The notes below the pieces were generated by a model. The model saw only the letters and a program-made list of their open reading frames with translations. It was not told the origin of the DNA and made no database searches. From Lutibacter citreus (lineage in GTDB: Bacteria > Bacteroidota > Bacteroidia > Flavobacteriales > Flavobacteriaceae), in contig NZ_QEIH01000002.1 in the NCBI RefSeq assembly GCF_003260195.1, positions 62,001 to 126,000 on the forward strand: a DNA stretch of 64,000 nucleotides. Reading direction: 5' to 3'. Positions 17,048-26,599 of this stretch are shown piece after piece (the stretch's first letter is position 1; every line of letters starts with the position of its first letter). The translations under genes were made by a program, and so were the position numbers.

Positions 17048-17674
17048 ATGAAAAAATATTCATACGTTGGTATTGCTTTTATCATCTTAATATTTGGTAT
17101 TTATGCTGTTCCAAAAATTGTAGCTAAATTCCAAACTCCAGAACTTGTAACTATAGGAAAAGTTCCTTCTTTTGAATTCACAAACCAGGATAATGTATCC
17201 ATTTCAAATTCATTTTATAAAGACAAGGTTTATGTAATAGAATTTTTCTTTACCACCTGCCCTACTATTTGTCCTAAAATGAATGAAAATATGGTAAGAA
17301 TTCAAAATGAATATTATGGAAATATTGACTTTGGAATAGCTTCATTTAGCATTAATCCAGAATATGATACACCTGAAATATTAAAAGCTTATGCTAAATC
17401 TCATAATGCGACCTTAAAAAACTGGAACTTTTTAACTGGAGATAAAGATGCGATCTACAACCTTGCAAATAAAGGATTGGCATTGTATGCTGGTGAAAAT
17501 AGTGACGCTGAAGGAGGTTTTGAACATTCTGGTATGTTTGCCTTAGTAGATAAAAAAGGAAATATTAGATCAAGATTAGATAAACTAGGAAATCCCATTG
17601 CCTTTTATGATGGTTTAGAACCTAAAAGTGTTCAAATGATTAAAGAAGATATTGCAGTTTTATTAAAAGAATAA
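17048..17674 (+). CDS. SCO1/SenC/PrrC family copper chaperone
   Basis: A 208-residue membrane-anchored protein with a TM segment at about 5-21 and a thioredoxin fold. The copper site is complete: CPTICPK with Cys71 and Cys75, and His160 in GGFEHSGMF. SCO proteins deliver copper to the CuA centre of cytochrome c oxidase subunit II. Its stop overlaps the start of the DUF420 gene (TAATG), so the two are translationally coupled. Confidence 0.93.
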   Translation: MKKYSYVGIAFIILIFGIYAVPKIVAKFQTPELVTIGKVPSFEFTNQDNVSISNSFYKDKVYVIEFFFTTCPTICPKMNENMVRIQNEYYGNIDFGIASFSINPEYDTPEILKAYAKSHNATLKNWNFLTGDKDAIYNLANKGLALYAGENSDAEGGFEHSGMFALVDKKGNIRSRLDKLGNPIAFYDGLEPKSVQMIKEDIAVLLKE

Positions 17675-18189
17675 TGAATTCAGAAACAAAAAAATATAAT
17701 AAATGGATTGTAATATTATCAATTGCAATTCCTCTGGTTGTCATCATACTTTTTGGTGTTAAAATTGATGCTCAATTACCAGTTTTTTTACCTCCAATTT
17801 ATGCTACCATCAATGCAATTACAGCATTATTACTAATTGTAGCGGTTTGGGCGGTAAAAAACAATAATATAAAACTACACGAAAATCTAATGAAAACCGC
17901 CATAGGATGTTCTGTTCTATTTTTAGCATTATATGTTACTTACCATATGACATCTAATTCAACAAAATTTGGTGGAGAAGGATTCATTAAATACGTGTAT
18001 TATTTCATATTAATAACTCACATTTTATTATCCATTGCTGTAATACCTTTTGTATTAATTACGTTTGTAAGAGCAATTACCAATAATATTGAACTTCATA
18101 AAAAAATAGCTCGTATAACTTTTCCTCTATGGCTATATGTTGCAATTAGTGGAGTAATTGTGTATATTATGATATCTCCTTATTACTAA
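17674..18189 (+). CDS. DUF420 family membrane protein
   Basis: A 171-residue protein with four to five transmembrane helices and the DUF420 pattern: LPPIYATINAITALLL, a conserved His in KLHENLMK, YHMTSN and ELHKKIARITFPLWLYVAISGVIVY. The family regularly accompanies SCO1 and oxidase genes and may be related to heme or copper handling (CtaM-like). It overlaps SCO1 by one base. Confidence 0.9.
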   Translation: MNSETKKYNKWIVILSIAIPLVVIILFGVKIDAQLPVFLPPIYATINAITALLLIVAVWAVKNNNIKLHENLMKTAIGCSVLFLALYVTYHMTSNSTKFGGEGFIKYVYYFILITHILLSIAVIPFVLITFVRAITNNIELHKKIARITFPLWLYVAISGVIVYIMISPYY

Positions 18190-18190
18190 T

Positions 18191-18403
18191 ATGAAAAAAA
18201 ATCTACTAATAATAGTATTCTTTTTTAGCTATCAGCTATCTAACGCCCAATGCGCTATGTGTAAAGCTGTAGTAGAAAGCAGTAATGCTTCTGAAACTGA
18301 AGCCTTAAATACAGGTATCTTGTATTTAATGATTTTTCCTTACATTTTGGTTGGTACTCTTTTATATTTCATTATAAAATATAAAAAAAAGCGAAAAATT
18401 TAA
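18191..18403 (+). CDS. Small CxxC membrane protein of the oxidase cluster
   Basis: A 70-residue protein: signal-peptide-like start to about residue 19 (SNAQ), then CAMCKAVVESS with a CxxC pair, then one transmembrane helix (about 44-64) and a lysine-rich end. The gene begins one base after the DUF420 stop, so it belongs to the same operon. The CxxC next to a membrane helix would fit a metal or redox role in oxidase assembly. No named family was recognised. Confidence 0.75.
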   Translation: MKKNLLIIVFFFSYQLSNAQCAMCKAVVESSNASETEALNTGILYLMIFPYILVGTLLYFIIKYKKKRKI

Positions 18404-18490
18404 CATTTCTATAAGATACGAGTTGTGTAACAAATAATAATTTTAGTCGTCATATAGGAAATCAACAGTTCCAAATAAAATTACATTGTC

Positions 18491-18509
18491 CTAATTTTCA
18501 TAAAATTAG
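18491..18509. repeat. Perfect 8-bp inverted repeat upstream of the TolC gene
   Basis: CTAATTTT, CAT, AAAATTAG, 60 bases before the ATG at 18569. There is no T run after it, so a terminator is unlikely; it could be an operator. The rest of the 165-base gap has no TAnnTTTG box. Confidence 0.4.
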
Positions 18510-18568
18510 CCATATAAAAAGGTAATATTTATTTAAAGTTGCTAACAAAAACCAATAAACTCAATTAA

Positions 18569-19897
18569 ATGAGAACAAAAATTGTTACTATCATTGCCTT
18601 CGTTTTTTTTATATCTACTTATGCGCAAGATAAAAAATGGACCCTTCAAGAATGTGTTGACTATGCCCTAGAGCACAATATTTCAATAAAACAAAGCGAA
18701 CTAAGAGTTGCTATTAGTGAAGAAAATGTAGTAAGCACTAAAGGTAATTTCTTACCTGACCTGAACGCTTCAACTAGTGGACGTTTAAGTTTTGGATCTG
18801 GTTTTGACCCTGTAAGTAACGATAGAGTTTCTACCAGTACATATGGAGGTTCTTTAGGTTTAAGCTCTGGACTTATGGTTTTTAATGGTTATAAAAACTT
18901 AAACTCCTACAAACAAGCACAACTTGGTGTTGAATCTAGTAAATTAGATCTAGAAAAAATACAAGATGATATTTCTTTGTTTGTTGTAAATTCTTATTTA
19001 AATGTTTTGTTTGCAAAAGAAAACTTAACTGTAGCTAAAGTTCAATATGAAATAAGCGAAAAACAAATTGAACGTGCTAAAACTGAATTTGAAGCTGGCT
19101 CAAAACCAAAAGGGGATTTATTAAATGCACAATCTAAAGCCGCAACAGATGAACAAGCCATAGTTTTAAATGAAAATACATTAAACTTAGCAATATTAGA
19201 TTTAGCACAATTATTACAAATTAGCCCTAATAATTTTGACGTTGAAGCTATTGATATTGATACGCCTTCTGAAGCAATGCTATATAAAAGTCCGAATGAT
19301 GTTTTTGAAAAAGCATTAACAAATAGACCTGAAATAAAAAATGCTGAATTAGATATTGAATCTGCAAATTATTCAATTGAAATTGCAAAAGCAGCGTTTT
19401 TACCATCCCTATCAGTTAGTGCAAATGCAAGTTCAGGCTATGGTTATGATTTAAAAAACAACCAATTTCACAAACCATTTTTCACTCAAATGGATGATAA
19501 TTTTGGTTATGGTTTAGGTTTTAATTTGAATATTCCAATTTTTAATAGACATCAAACAAAATCTAATGTTAATAGACAAAAGATTAATTATGAGATTTCT
19601 AAATTTGGTTTGGAAAATAAAAAATTAGAATTAGAACAAAAAATTCAAAAGGCATTTTACGATGCTAAAGCAGCCGCTAAAACATATGAATCTGCTCAAA
19701 AATCATTAATCGCCCAAAATGAGGCTTTTAAAAACGCTCAAGAGAGTTATAATTTTGGAGCTATGACATTGTTTGATTTTGATGAAGTAAGAAATAGACT
19801 TGTAAATGCTCAAGGTGCAATAATTAGAGCAAAATATGACTATGTATTTAAAACTAAAGTCTTAAAGTTTTACTTCGGAGAAGCATTTGTAAATTAA
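18569..19897 (+). CDS. TolC-family outer membrane efflux protein
   Basis: A 442-residue outer membrane factor with a type I signal peptide (ISTYAQ, cut near 20) and the two OEP repeats of the family: WTLQECVDYALEHN at the start of repeat one and a second repeat from about residue 240 (EKALTNRPEIKNAELDIESA). Long alpha-helical coiled coils and two short barrel segments are expected. It stands alone: no membrane fusion protein or RND/ABC pump follows, so its partner must be elsewhere. Confidence 0.92.
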   Translation: MRTKIVTIIAFVFFISTYAQDKKWTLQECVDYALEHNISIKQSELRVAISEENVVSTKGNFLPDLNASTSGRLSFGSGFDPVSNDRVSTSTYGGSLGLSSGLMVFNGYKNLNSYKQAQLGVESSKLDLEKIQDDISLFVVNSYLNVLFAKENLTVAKVQYEISEKQIERAKTEFEAGSKPKGDLLNAQSKAATDEQAIVLNENTLNLAILDLAQLLQISPNNFDVEAIDIDTPSEAMLYKSPNDVFEKALTNRPEIKNAELDIESANYSIEIAKAAFLPSLSVSANASSGYGYDLKNNQFHKPFFTQMDDNFGYGLGFNLNIPIFNRHQTKSNVNRQKINYEISKFGLENKKLELEQKIQKAFYDAKAAAKTYESAQKSLIAQNEAFKNAQESYNFGAMTLFDFDEVRNRLVNAQGAIIRAKYDYVFKTKVLKFYFGEAFVN

Positions 19898-19918
19898 TTT
19901 TTACTTTTTACATAATAA

Positions 19919-20035
19919 AAAGAGGTTGTCTGAAAAGGGAAATCTTCGTCAACCTTAACTTGTTTCAGGTTATCATATTGTTTGATTATCAGTATGATGA
20001 GATTCTGAAATAAATTCAGAATGACGAGTTTTTAG
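19919..20035. repeat. Decayed dispersed intergenic repeat with two imperfect hairpins
   Basis: The gap between the TolC gene and tsaB contains two related half-elements. The second has a perfect 8-bp inverted repeat, ATTCTGAA at 20002-20009 and TTCAGAAT at 20015-20022, followed by GACGAG; the first, at about 19952-19975, keeps AACCT...AGGTT around ACTTGTTTC. This pattern resembles a known class of short repeats scattered between genes in Flavobacteria. It could also terminate the TolC transcript. Family membership rests on memory of the pattern. Confidence 0.5.
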
Positions 20036-20079
20036 TACTTTTTAGATAGCTTTTCTTTTTATAGAAATGCTTAAATAAC

Positions 20080-20087
20080 TATCTTTG
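20080..20087 (+). promoter_or_regulatory. -7 box of tsaB
   Basis: TATCTTTG matches TAnnTTTG and ends 17 bases before the TTG start of tsaB, giving a leader of about ten bases. Confidence 0.6.
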
Positions 20088-20104
20088 CATCTAAATTTTG
20101 AACT

Positions 20105-20773
20105 TTGGCTTATATTTTAAATATTGAAACTGCAACTAAAAATTGTTCAGTAAGCGTTGCAGAAAATGGGAAAACAATTGCACTAAAAGAATTGAACGAT
20201 GGCGGTTATTCACATGCCGAAAAGCTTCATGAATTTATTAAACAAACAGTTGAAGATGCTCATATTTCAATAACTGATTTAAAAGCCGTAGCGGTTAGCA
20301 AAGGACCTGGATCTTATACTGGACTAAGAATTGGAGTTTCCGCAGCAAAAGGACTTTGTTTTGCTTTAAATATCCCATTAATTTCTATTGACACTTTAAA
20401 ATCTTTAGGACAGGCAATCGCTTTTCCTAATAATTATATAATTCCATTGTTAGATGCTCGCAGAATGGAAGTTTACAGTGCTGTATTTAAAAATAACGAA
20501 TGCGTTAGAGACGTTAAAGCTGAAATAATTGATGAAAACTCTTTTTTGGAATTTTTACAGGAGTCTGATGTTTATTTTCTAGGAGATGGAGCCGAAAAGT
20601 GTAAAGAAATTATAACACATAAAAATGCTCATTTTATAGATGATAAATTTCCTTCATCAAATGAAATGTCAGTACTTTCATATAATAAATACAAAAAAAG
20701 CGACACCGAAGATGTCGCTTATTTTGAGCCTTTTTACTTAAAAGATTTCTTAGTAACAAAATCTAAAAAATAA
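20105..20773 (+). CDS. tsaB: tRNA threonylcarbamoyladenosine biosynthesis protein TsaB
   Basis: A 222-residue ASKHA-fold protein that acts with TsaD and TsaE to form t6A at position 37 of ANN-decoding tRNAs. AYILNIETATKNCSVSV at the start and KGPGSYTGLRIGVSAAKGL near residue 67 are the family marks. The start is TTG at 20105: the conserved sequence begins directly after it and no upstream ATG exists in frame. The length is normal. It ends seven bases from the convergent mechanosensitive channel gene. Confidence 0.94.
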   Translation: MAYILNIETATKNCSVSVAENGKTIALKELNDGGYSHAEKLHEFIKQTVEDAHISITDLKAVAVSKGPGSYTGLRIGVSAAKGLCFALNIPLISIDTLKSLGQAIAFPNNYIIPLLDARRMEVYSAVFKNNECVRDVKAEIIDENSFLEFLQESDVYFLGDGAEKCKEIITHKNAHFIDDKFPSSNEMSVLSYNKYKKSDTEDVAYFEPFYLKDFLVTKSKK

Positions 20774-20780
20774 ATTAGTA

Positions 20781-21587
20781 TTACTTTCTTATTTCAACTT
20801 GATGTGGGTAAGGTATTTCAATACCTGCTTTATCAAGTGCATATTTTCCTTCTTCCATGATTGAAAAATACACATCCCAATAATCTTTTGGAGTAGCCCA
20901 AGGTCTAACAGCAAAATTCACTGAACTATCAGCTAATTCAGATACGTTAACACTTGGTGCTGGATCTTTTAAAACTTTTGGATTATTCATCATTACTTGT
21001 AAAAGTACTTCCTTTGTTTTTTTAATATCTTCATCGTAACCAACTCCAAAAGTTAAATCAACACGTAATTTACCTTCTTCAGTATAATTCTTAATATTAC
21101 CATTAGATAATATTCCATTTGGAATAATTACTAATTTATTACCTGGAGATATTATTTTTGTAACAAAAATTTGAATTTCTTTTACCGCACCAATCTCTCC
21201 TTGAGCTTCAATTAAATCACCTACTTTAAAAGGTTTAAAAATCATTATTAATGCTCCACCTGCAAAATTTGCTAATGCTCCTTGAAGCGCTAAACCAACA
21301 GCCAAACCTGCAGCTCCTAATATTGCAATAAAAGAAGTAGTTTCAACACCTAATTGAGAAATAGCAGTTATAAAGACTAAAACTTTTAATCCCCAACCCA
21401 ATAAATCTCCTAAAAATTTCTGAAGTGTAATATCAACACCTCTTTTTGCCATTAATTTTTGTGTAATCTTTACAACCTTTTTAATCAGCCATAAACCAAT
21501 TATTAATATTAGAAATGCAACAATAACGTTTCCTGCATTTTTTTCAACAAAACTAATTGCTAAATCTAGGTACTTTTGAAAATCCAT
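20781..21587 (-). CDS. Small-conductance mechanosensitive channel (MscS family)
   Basis: A 268-residue channel with three transmembrane helices in the first 130 residues and the pore helix TM3 rich in Gly/Ala (AAGLAVGLALQGALANFAGG), followed by the beta domain (FKVGDLIEAQGEIGAVKEIQIF) and a short alpha/beta end. It protects cells against hypo-osmotic shock by opening under membrane tension. The MscS-type core length fits. Six bases separate it from the DUF1304 gene upstream, so the two may share a transcript. Confidence 0.95.
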   Translation of the reverse strand: MDFQKYLDLAISFVEKNAGNVIVAFLILIIGLWLIKKVVKITQKLMAKRGVDITLQKFLGDLLGWGLKVLVFITAISQLGVETTSFIAILGAAGLAVGLALQGALANFAGGALIMIFKPFKVGDLIEAQGEIGAVKEIQIFVTKIISPGNKLVIIPNGILSNGNIKNYTEEGKLRVDLTFGVGYDEDIKKTKEVLLQVMMNNPKVLKDPAPSVNVSELADSSVNFAVRPWATPKDYWDVYFSIMEEGKYALDKAGIEIPYPHQVEIRK

Positions 21588-21593
21588 AATTTT

Positions 21594-21956
21594 TTAATTT
21601 TTTAGTAAAATTAACACTATTCCTATAATTGAAGGAATAGATTGTATTAAAAAAATCTTATATTTTTTTGTTGTATATGACCCATATATTCCAGCAATAG
21701 TCACACAAACTAAAAAGAAAAGTGCTATATTTTTGAAATTATTTGCATCAATAATTGCCCAAATCAAACCTGCCGCTAAAAAACCATTGTACAATCCTTG
21801 ATTCTTAGCCAATGTTTTGGTTATTTTAGCTTCTTCTAGTTTCATTCCAAAAGCTTTTAAACCTTTTGGCTTATCCCAAAAAAACATTTCTAAAATCATA
21901 AAATAAATATGTTCAAAAGCCACTAAACCAACTATAAATATTATTATTACATCCAT
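21594..21956 (-). CDS. DUF1304 family membrane protein
   Basis: A 120-residue protein with four predicted transmembrane helices and the family signature VAFEHIYFMILEMFFW near the start and NQGLYNGFLAAGLIWA in the middle. Function unknown. Its ATG overlaps the stop of the DUF255 gene (TAATG on the minus strand), so the two are translationally coupled. Confidence 0.9.
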   Translation of the reverse strand: MDVIIIFIVGLVAFEHIYFMILEMFFWDKPKGLKAFGMKLEEAKITKTLAKNQGLYNGFLAAGLIWAIIDANNFKNIALFFLVCVTIAGIYGSYTTKKYKIFLIQSIPSIIGIVLILLKN

Positions 21957-24070
21957 TAATAAGAAACTTTAACTTGTTCTAACGCTTTTTTTGTTTGAGC
22001 TTCTGGTAGCTGACAAGCTCCATCTACACATATATATATCAGTGTTTCATCATCACTAAATCGCCCTTCCATTAAAGGAATTGTACTTTTTCCAATACTA
22101 CCAGCAATTAACTTATTAGGTATATATTGTTGATTTATCTCTAAAAGCTTTTCTTTTGATTTTTTCCCTGAAATTGCAATTTCATAATAATCTCCAGCAA
22201 AATTACACATTAAATTAAGCCAATTAGAATATCCTGCTCCATACTGTGGAATTCTTTCCTGAATATTATGAAGCATTTGTTTACTTGTCTTCAAATAATA
22301 ACTATTAGAATAATAATGACTTAATCTAAATAAATTGTTTGCCATAATTGAATTAGATGCTGGAATTACATTATCTTCTATTTCCATTTTACGCGCAATC
22401 AAATCTGTATCTTCATCTGAAGTAAAATAAAACATTGATTTGTTTGTATCGTAAAAATGATCAAAACTATAATCTGTTAATTGTTTTGCTGTTGAAAGCC
22501 ATTGTTCATTAAGTGTAGCTTCATATAAAGAAATAAACGCATCTATCACTGTTGAATAATCTTCTAAATAACCGTTTATGGTACTTTTCCCTTCTTTATA
22601 ACTATGGTTTAAACTTCCATTCTCATTTAGTTGTTTTGAATAAATAAATGTAGCATTTTTAATTGCTACATCTAAAAAACTTTGTTCATTAAAAACTTTA
22701 TAAGCATCTACATAACCTTTTAACATTAATGCGTTCCAAGATGTTAAAGATTTATCATCTAATCTTGGACGGTCTTTTTTAGTGCGTTCTTTTAAAAGTG
22801 TCTTTCTCCAACCTTTAACCTTTGCTTCTAATTTTTCAATTGAAATTGAATGCTTTGAAGCAATTTCTGAATCGCTGTTTTTTCGTATTAATACATAATT
22901 ATCATCTTCCCAATAACCATAATGATTTATATTAAAATATTCAGAAAATAACTCAAAATCCTTTCCTAAAATCAACTTCAATTCTTCTTCATTCCAAACA
23001 TAAAATGCACCTTCAACTAGTTTTCCTTCTGCATTATTACTATCAGCATCTAAAGATGAATAAAATGCACCTTCCTTTGTAGTTAATTCCCTTTTTATAA
23101 ATTCTAACGTTTCATAGACTGTTTTTTTATACAACGGATTTTTTGTGGCTTGATACGCTTCAGAATATAAACTAACTAACTGACCGTTATCATATAACAT
23201 TTTTTCAAAATGAGGGACATGCCATTTCTTATCTACAGAATATCTTGCAAAACCTCCACCAATTTGATCATTAATCCCTCCATAAGCCATATATGTAAGC
23301 GATGTATTTACATAATCTAAAACTGTATTATTTTTAGCTTGTACGGCATAACGTAACAAAAGATTGTAGTTATTTGGCATAGGAAATTTAGGGGCTCCTT
23401 TTTTACCTCCCAAATCAAAATCCATATATTCTTTCCAGTTTTCAACAATATTATCTAAACCTTCAACTGAAAATTCTTCAGGATCCGTATTTAAAAAAAT
23501 TAAATCTGACTTTTTTATTCCTTCAGTCAATTTTTCAGCATAAGATACAATTTCTTCAGGCTTTTCAGTATACATTGTGCTTAATTGCTCTAATGCCTTA
23601 ACCCAATTATTTTTAGGGAAATAAGTTCCTCCCCAAACTGGCCTTCCATCGGGAAGTGCTATACAATTTAAAGGCCAACCTCCTCTTCCTGTCATTAACT
23701 GAACTGCATTCATATAAACCTGATCAATGTCTGGCCTTTCTTCTCTATCTATTTTAATATTTATAAAATTCTCATTCATTACTGCAGCAACCTCCTCATT
23801 TTCAAAACTTTCATTTTCCATTACATGACACCAATGACAAGATGAATAACCTATTGAAATTAATAAAAGTTTATTTTCTTTTTTTGCTAATTCAAGAGAC
23901 TCATCATTCCACGCATGCCAATTAACAGGGTTATGTGCATGTTGCAATAAATATGGACTTGTTTCATTTATTAAACTATTTGTGAATTTATGTTCAGACA
24001 TTTTATTTGAAAGTTTATTTTTACAACTAGTAATTGTTACTAATAAAAGAAGTAATACAAGTTTGTACAT
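21956..24070 (-). CDS. Thioredoxin-domain protein of the DUF255/spermatogenesis-associated 20 family
   Basis: A 704-residue protein, about the usual family length. It begins with a lipoprotein-like signal (TITSC, Cys16) and a thioredoxin domain of about residues 25-185 with the strongly conserved [14 protein letters not shown] motif, then an (alpha/alpha)6 barrel like those of N-acylglucosamine epimerases and cellobiose 2-epimerases ([16 protein letters not shown]). Members are known in bacteria and animals but the reaction is unsettled. The lipoprotein signal is an addition to most homologues and would place it outside the cytoplasm. Confidence 0.92.
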   Translation of the reverse strand: MYKLVLLLLLVTITSCKNKLSNKMSEHKFTNSLINETSPYLLQHAHNPVNWHAWNDESLELAKKENKLLLISIGYSSCHWCHVMENESFENEEVAAVMNENFINIKIDREERPDIDQVYMNAVQLMTGRGGWPLNCIALPDGRPVWGGTYFPKNNWVKALEQLSTMYTEKPEEIVSYAEKLTEGIKKSDLIFLNTDPEEFSVEGLDNIVENWKEYMDFDLGGKKGAPKFPMPNNYNLLLRYAVQAKNNTVLDYVNTSLTYMAYGGINDQIGGGFARYSVDKKWHVPHFEKMLYDNGQLVSLYSEAYQATKNPLYKKTVYETLEFIKRELTTKEGAFYSSLDADSNNAEGKLVEGAFYVWNEEELKLILGKDFELFSEYFNINHYGYWEDDNYVLIRKNSDSEIASKHSISIEKLEAKVKGWRKTLLKERTKKDRPRLDDKSLTSWNALMLKGYVDAYKVFNEQSFLDVAIKNATFIYSKQLNENGSLNHSYKEGKSTINGYLEDYSTVIDAFISLYEATLNEQWLSTAKQLTDYSFDHFYDTNKSMFYFTSDEDTDLIARKMEIEDNVIPASNSIMANNLFRLSHYYSNSYYLKTSKQMLHNIQERIPQYGAGYSNWLNLMCNFAGDYYEIAISGKKSKEKLLEINQQYIPNKLIAGSIGKSTIPLMEGRFSDDETLIYICVDGACQLPEAQTKKALEQVKVSY

Positions 24071-24111
24071 TAAATTTGGTTTTGGCTAAAGATATAAACT
24101 TAAGTTTATAA

Positions 24112-24142
24112 AATAAAAAAGCACTCTGTTAAAAGTGCTCTT
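24112..24142 (-). terminator. Intrinsic terminator of the dodecin gene
   Basis: Inverted repeat AGCACT at 24120-24125 and AGTGCT at 24134-24139; on the minus strand it is followed by a T run, 28 bases beyond the dodecin stop. Confidence 0.75.
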
Positions 24143-24166
24143 CTATAATTTTTATATTAAATCTCT

Positions 24167-24367
24167 TTATTTTACTTCAAAAGTGATTTTTACAGTTACT
24201 CTAAATTCATCTACCTCATTATCTTTCACAACAACACTTTGTGATTGCACAAAAGCCGATTTAATATGATTTACACTATTAGAAGCATGTGCAACAGCTT
24301 TTCTAGTTGCATCTTCCCAACTTTTTTCTGAATTTGCCATTACTTCAATTACTTTCATTACTGCCAT
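24167..24367 (-). CDS. Dodecin (flavin-storage protein)
   Basis: A 66-residue protein of the dodecin family, which forms hollow dodecamers that bind riboflavin or FMN. The pattern KVIEVMANSEKSWEDATRKAVAHAS followed by two beta strands (SQSVVVKDNEVDEFRVTVKITFEV) covers the whole family length. Single-gene unit with its own terminator. Confidence 0.93.
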   Translation of the reverse strand: MAVMKVIEVMANSEKSWEDATRKAVAHASNSVNHIKSAFVQSQSVVVKDNEVDEFRVTVKITFEVK

Positions 24368-24542
24368 AATATTGGTTTTTAAATTAATATGAATAAATAT
24401 ACAAAAAATTAAAGCTTCATTCTTTCTTTTTCAACTCTTATTTTACTCCTAAATAAATACATCTTTTTTTATCACTTATTTATTTTACTAAAACGTTTTA
24501 TTACAATTTCATTAAAAAAAGTTAAAACACTATGGAGTTGAG

Positions 24543-24550
24543 TAAATTTG
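24543..24550 (+). promoter_or_regulatory. -7 box of the DUF2490 gene
   Basis: TAAATTTG matches TAnnTTTG, 32 bases before the ATG at 24582. No clear -33 TTG is seen at the usual distance. Confidence 0.5.
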
Positions 24551-24581
24551 TACTCTAATTTAAAAAGTCCAAAATAATAAG

Positions 24582-25331
24582 ATGAAAAATATTTTATTAG
24601 GTGTTATATTCATAATAACCTTTAATAGTATAAACGCTCAAGAAACTGAAATATTAAAAGATCAGGGAGCTTGGTTTACACTTATAAATAAAGTTAAATT
24701 ATCCAATAAATTTTATTTTACAAATATTTTTCAACAACGAAGAGTGGATTTTTTAAGTAAAACTAAAGGATATTTATTTGCCCCAAGTATTAATTATAAA
24801 TTAACTCCAAATGTGAGCTTTGGCGCAGGATATATGTTTTACAGATACTTCCCTAATGGTGTTTCTCATTCCTCAATTCATAAAAATGAAAATCGTTATT
24901 TCCAACATTTAAATTTATCCTCAAGTGCAGGAGTTTTTAAAATTGCTAATAGATTTATGTTTGAAGAAAGAGTTATCGATTTAATAAACACAAACGTTAC
25001 TCCTAATGTTATTGAAGGTGACAAATATGTAAACAGATTTAGGTATCGATTTCGTGCAACAACAAATTTATTGAAATTAAAAAATAATAAATATCTTTTA
25101 GGTCGCGTTTCAGAAGAAATTAGAATACGATTTGCAGATGGAATTACAGAACCCAATTTTGATCAAAATAATTTTGAAGCTCTTTTAGGATATAATTTAT
25201 TGAGTAATTCAACAATTTTTGCAGGATATGGAAGGTATTATTATATGAAAAATTCTTCAAAATATGTATCCCAAAATTTATTGCATATTACCTTAAGTTA
25301 TAACTTTGATGTTAGCAAAAAGAAGAGTTAA
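24582..25331 (+). CDS. DUF2490 outer-membrane-type protein
   Basis: A 249-residue protein with a type I signal peptide (NSINAQ, cut near 20). The rest is made of short alternating strands with aromatic girdles (KFYFTNIFQQRRVDFL, NVSFGAGYMFYRYF, STIFAGYGRYYYM), as expected for a small outer membrane beta-barrel of the DUF2490 family. Function unknown. A shared terminator follows between it and the convergent aminotransferase. Confidence 0.85.
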   Translation: MKNILLGVIFIITFNSINAQETEILKDQGAWFTLINKVKLSNKFYFTNIFQQRRVDFLSKTKGYLFAPSINYKLTPNVSFGAGYMFYRYFPNGVSHSSIHKNENRYFQHLNLSSSAGVFKIANRFMFEERVIDLINTNVTPNVIEGDKYVNRFRYRFRATTNLLKLKNNKYLLGRVSEEIRIRFADGITEPNFDQNNFEALLGYNLLSNSTIFAGYGRYYYMKNSSKYVSQNLLHITLSYNFDVSKKKS

Positions 25332-25350
25332 TCATTACTTATAAGAACAA

Positions 25351-25385
25351 AAAAAACCGAAACAATTAGTTTCGGTTTTTTTTGT
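25351..25385. terminator. Bidirectional intrinsic terminator
   Basis: Perfect stem ACCGAAAC (25357-25364) and GTTTCGGT (25370-25377) flanked by A and T runs; it serves both the DUF2490 gene (+) and the aminotransferase gene (-). Confidence 0.88.
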
Positions 25386-25399
25386 TTATTTGAGAGCTA

Positions 25400-26587
25400 T
25401 TAGCTCACTGCTTTTTTAATTCTACTAATTGCTTCTCTAATTTGCGCTTCAGAAGCTGCATAAGAAATTCTAATACAATCAGGTGCACCAAAGGCATCTC
25501 CAGTAACAGTTGCAACATTTGCATACTCTAATAAGTATAAAGCAAAATCTGATGCATTTTCAATTTTAACTCCATTTAATTCTTTCCCAAAGAAAGCCGA
25601 AACATCAGGAAAAACATAAAACGCACCTTCAGGTACATTTAATTTAAATCCGTCAATCTCTCCTAATAATTCTAAAACAATGTCTCTTCTTTTATGGAAT
25701 TCTTTCACCATATAATCAATTTTAGAAACTGGCGCATCTAACGCAGCAATTGTAGCACGTTGAGCAATACAATTTGCACCCGATGTAATTTGCCCTTGTA
25801 ATTTAGTACAAGCTTTAGCAATCCATTCAGGAGCTCCAATATAACCAATTCTCCAACCAGTCATTGCAAATGCTTTAGCAACACCATTTACGGTAATTGT
25901 TCTATCATACATACTTGGTATCGCTGCAAAACTAAATATTTTAGCTCCATAGTTTATATGCTCATAAATTTCATCAGAAAGTACATAAATATTAGGGTAT
26001 TTTTCTAAAACTGCCGCCAATGCTCTATATTCCTCTTCACTATAAATAGTACCACTTGGGTTATTTGGTGAATTGAATAAAATTAATTTAGTTTTTGGTG
26101 TTATTGCAGCTTCTAATTGCTCTGGAGTAATTTTAAAATCCGTATCAATTGATGAAGGAATTTCCTTATAAGTTGCTTGAGAAAAAATAGCCAATGCAGA
26201 ATAACTTACCCAATATGGTGCAGGTAATAATACCTCATCTCCCGGATTTAACAATACTTGTAACGCATTAGCAATTGATTGTTTTGCTCCAGTAGAAACA
26301 ACTATTTGACCTGGTTTATAATCTAAACCATTATCACGTTTAAACTTATTAATAACGGCGTCTTTTAAATCTGCATATCCATCAACTGGGCTGTATGAAT
26401 TATAATTATCATCAATAGCTTGTTTCGCTGCATCTTTAATAAAGTCTGGAGTATTAAAATCTGGCTCTCCTAAACTTAAACCAATAATGTCTTTTCCTTG
26501 TCCTTTTAATTCACGTGCTTTAGCGGCCATTACTAAAGTTGCCGAAGCAGGTAAACTGTTAATTCTGTCTGATAGTTGGTTGCTCAT
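25400..26587 (-). CDS. Class I pyridoxal-phosphate aminotransferase (aspartate aminotransferase type)
   Basis: A 395-residue fold-type I aminotransferase of the I-gamma aspartate aminotransferase group. The N-terminal LSLGEPDF, NSPNNPSG near 172-179, Asp205 in LSDEIYEHINY and the Schiff-base Lys238 in NGVAKAFAMTGWRIGY are all present. It would interconvert aspartate or another dicarboxylic amino acid and its keto acid. The desaturase gene lies 12 bases upstream on the same strand. Confidence 0.93.
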   Translation of the reverse strand: MSNQLSDRINSLPASATLVMAAKARELKGQGKDIIGLSLGEPDFNTPDFIKDAAKQAIDDNYNSYSPVDGYADLKDAVINKFKRDNGLDYKPGQIVVSTGAKQSIANALQVLLNPGDEVLLPAPYWVSYSALAIFSQATYKEIPSSIDTDFKITPEQLEAAITPKTKLILFNSPNNPSGTIYSEEEYRALAAVLEKYPNIYVLSDEIYEHINYGAKIFSFAAIPSMYDRTITVNGVAKAFAMTGWRIGYIGAPEWIAKACTKLQGQITSGANCIAQRATIAALDAPVSKIDYMVKEFHKRRDIVLELLGEIDGFKLNVPEGAFYVFPDVSAFFGKELNGVKIENASDFALYLLEYANVATVTGDAFGAPDCIRISYAASEAQIREAISRIKKAVS

Positions 26588-26599
26588 TTCTTTTAATTT

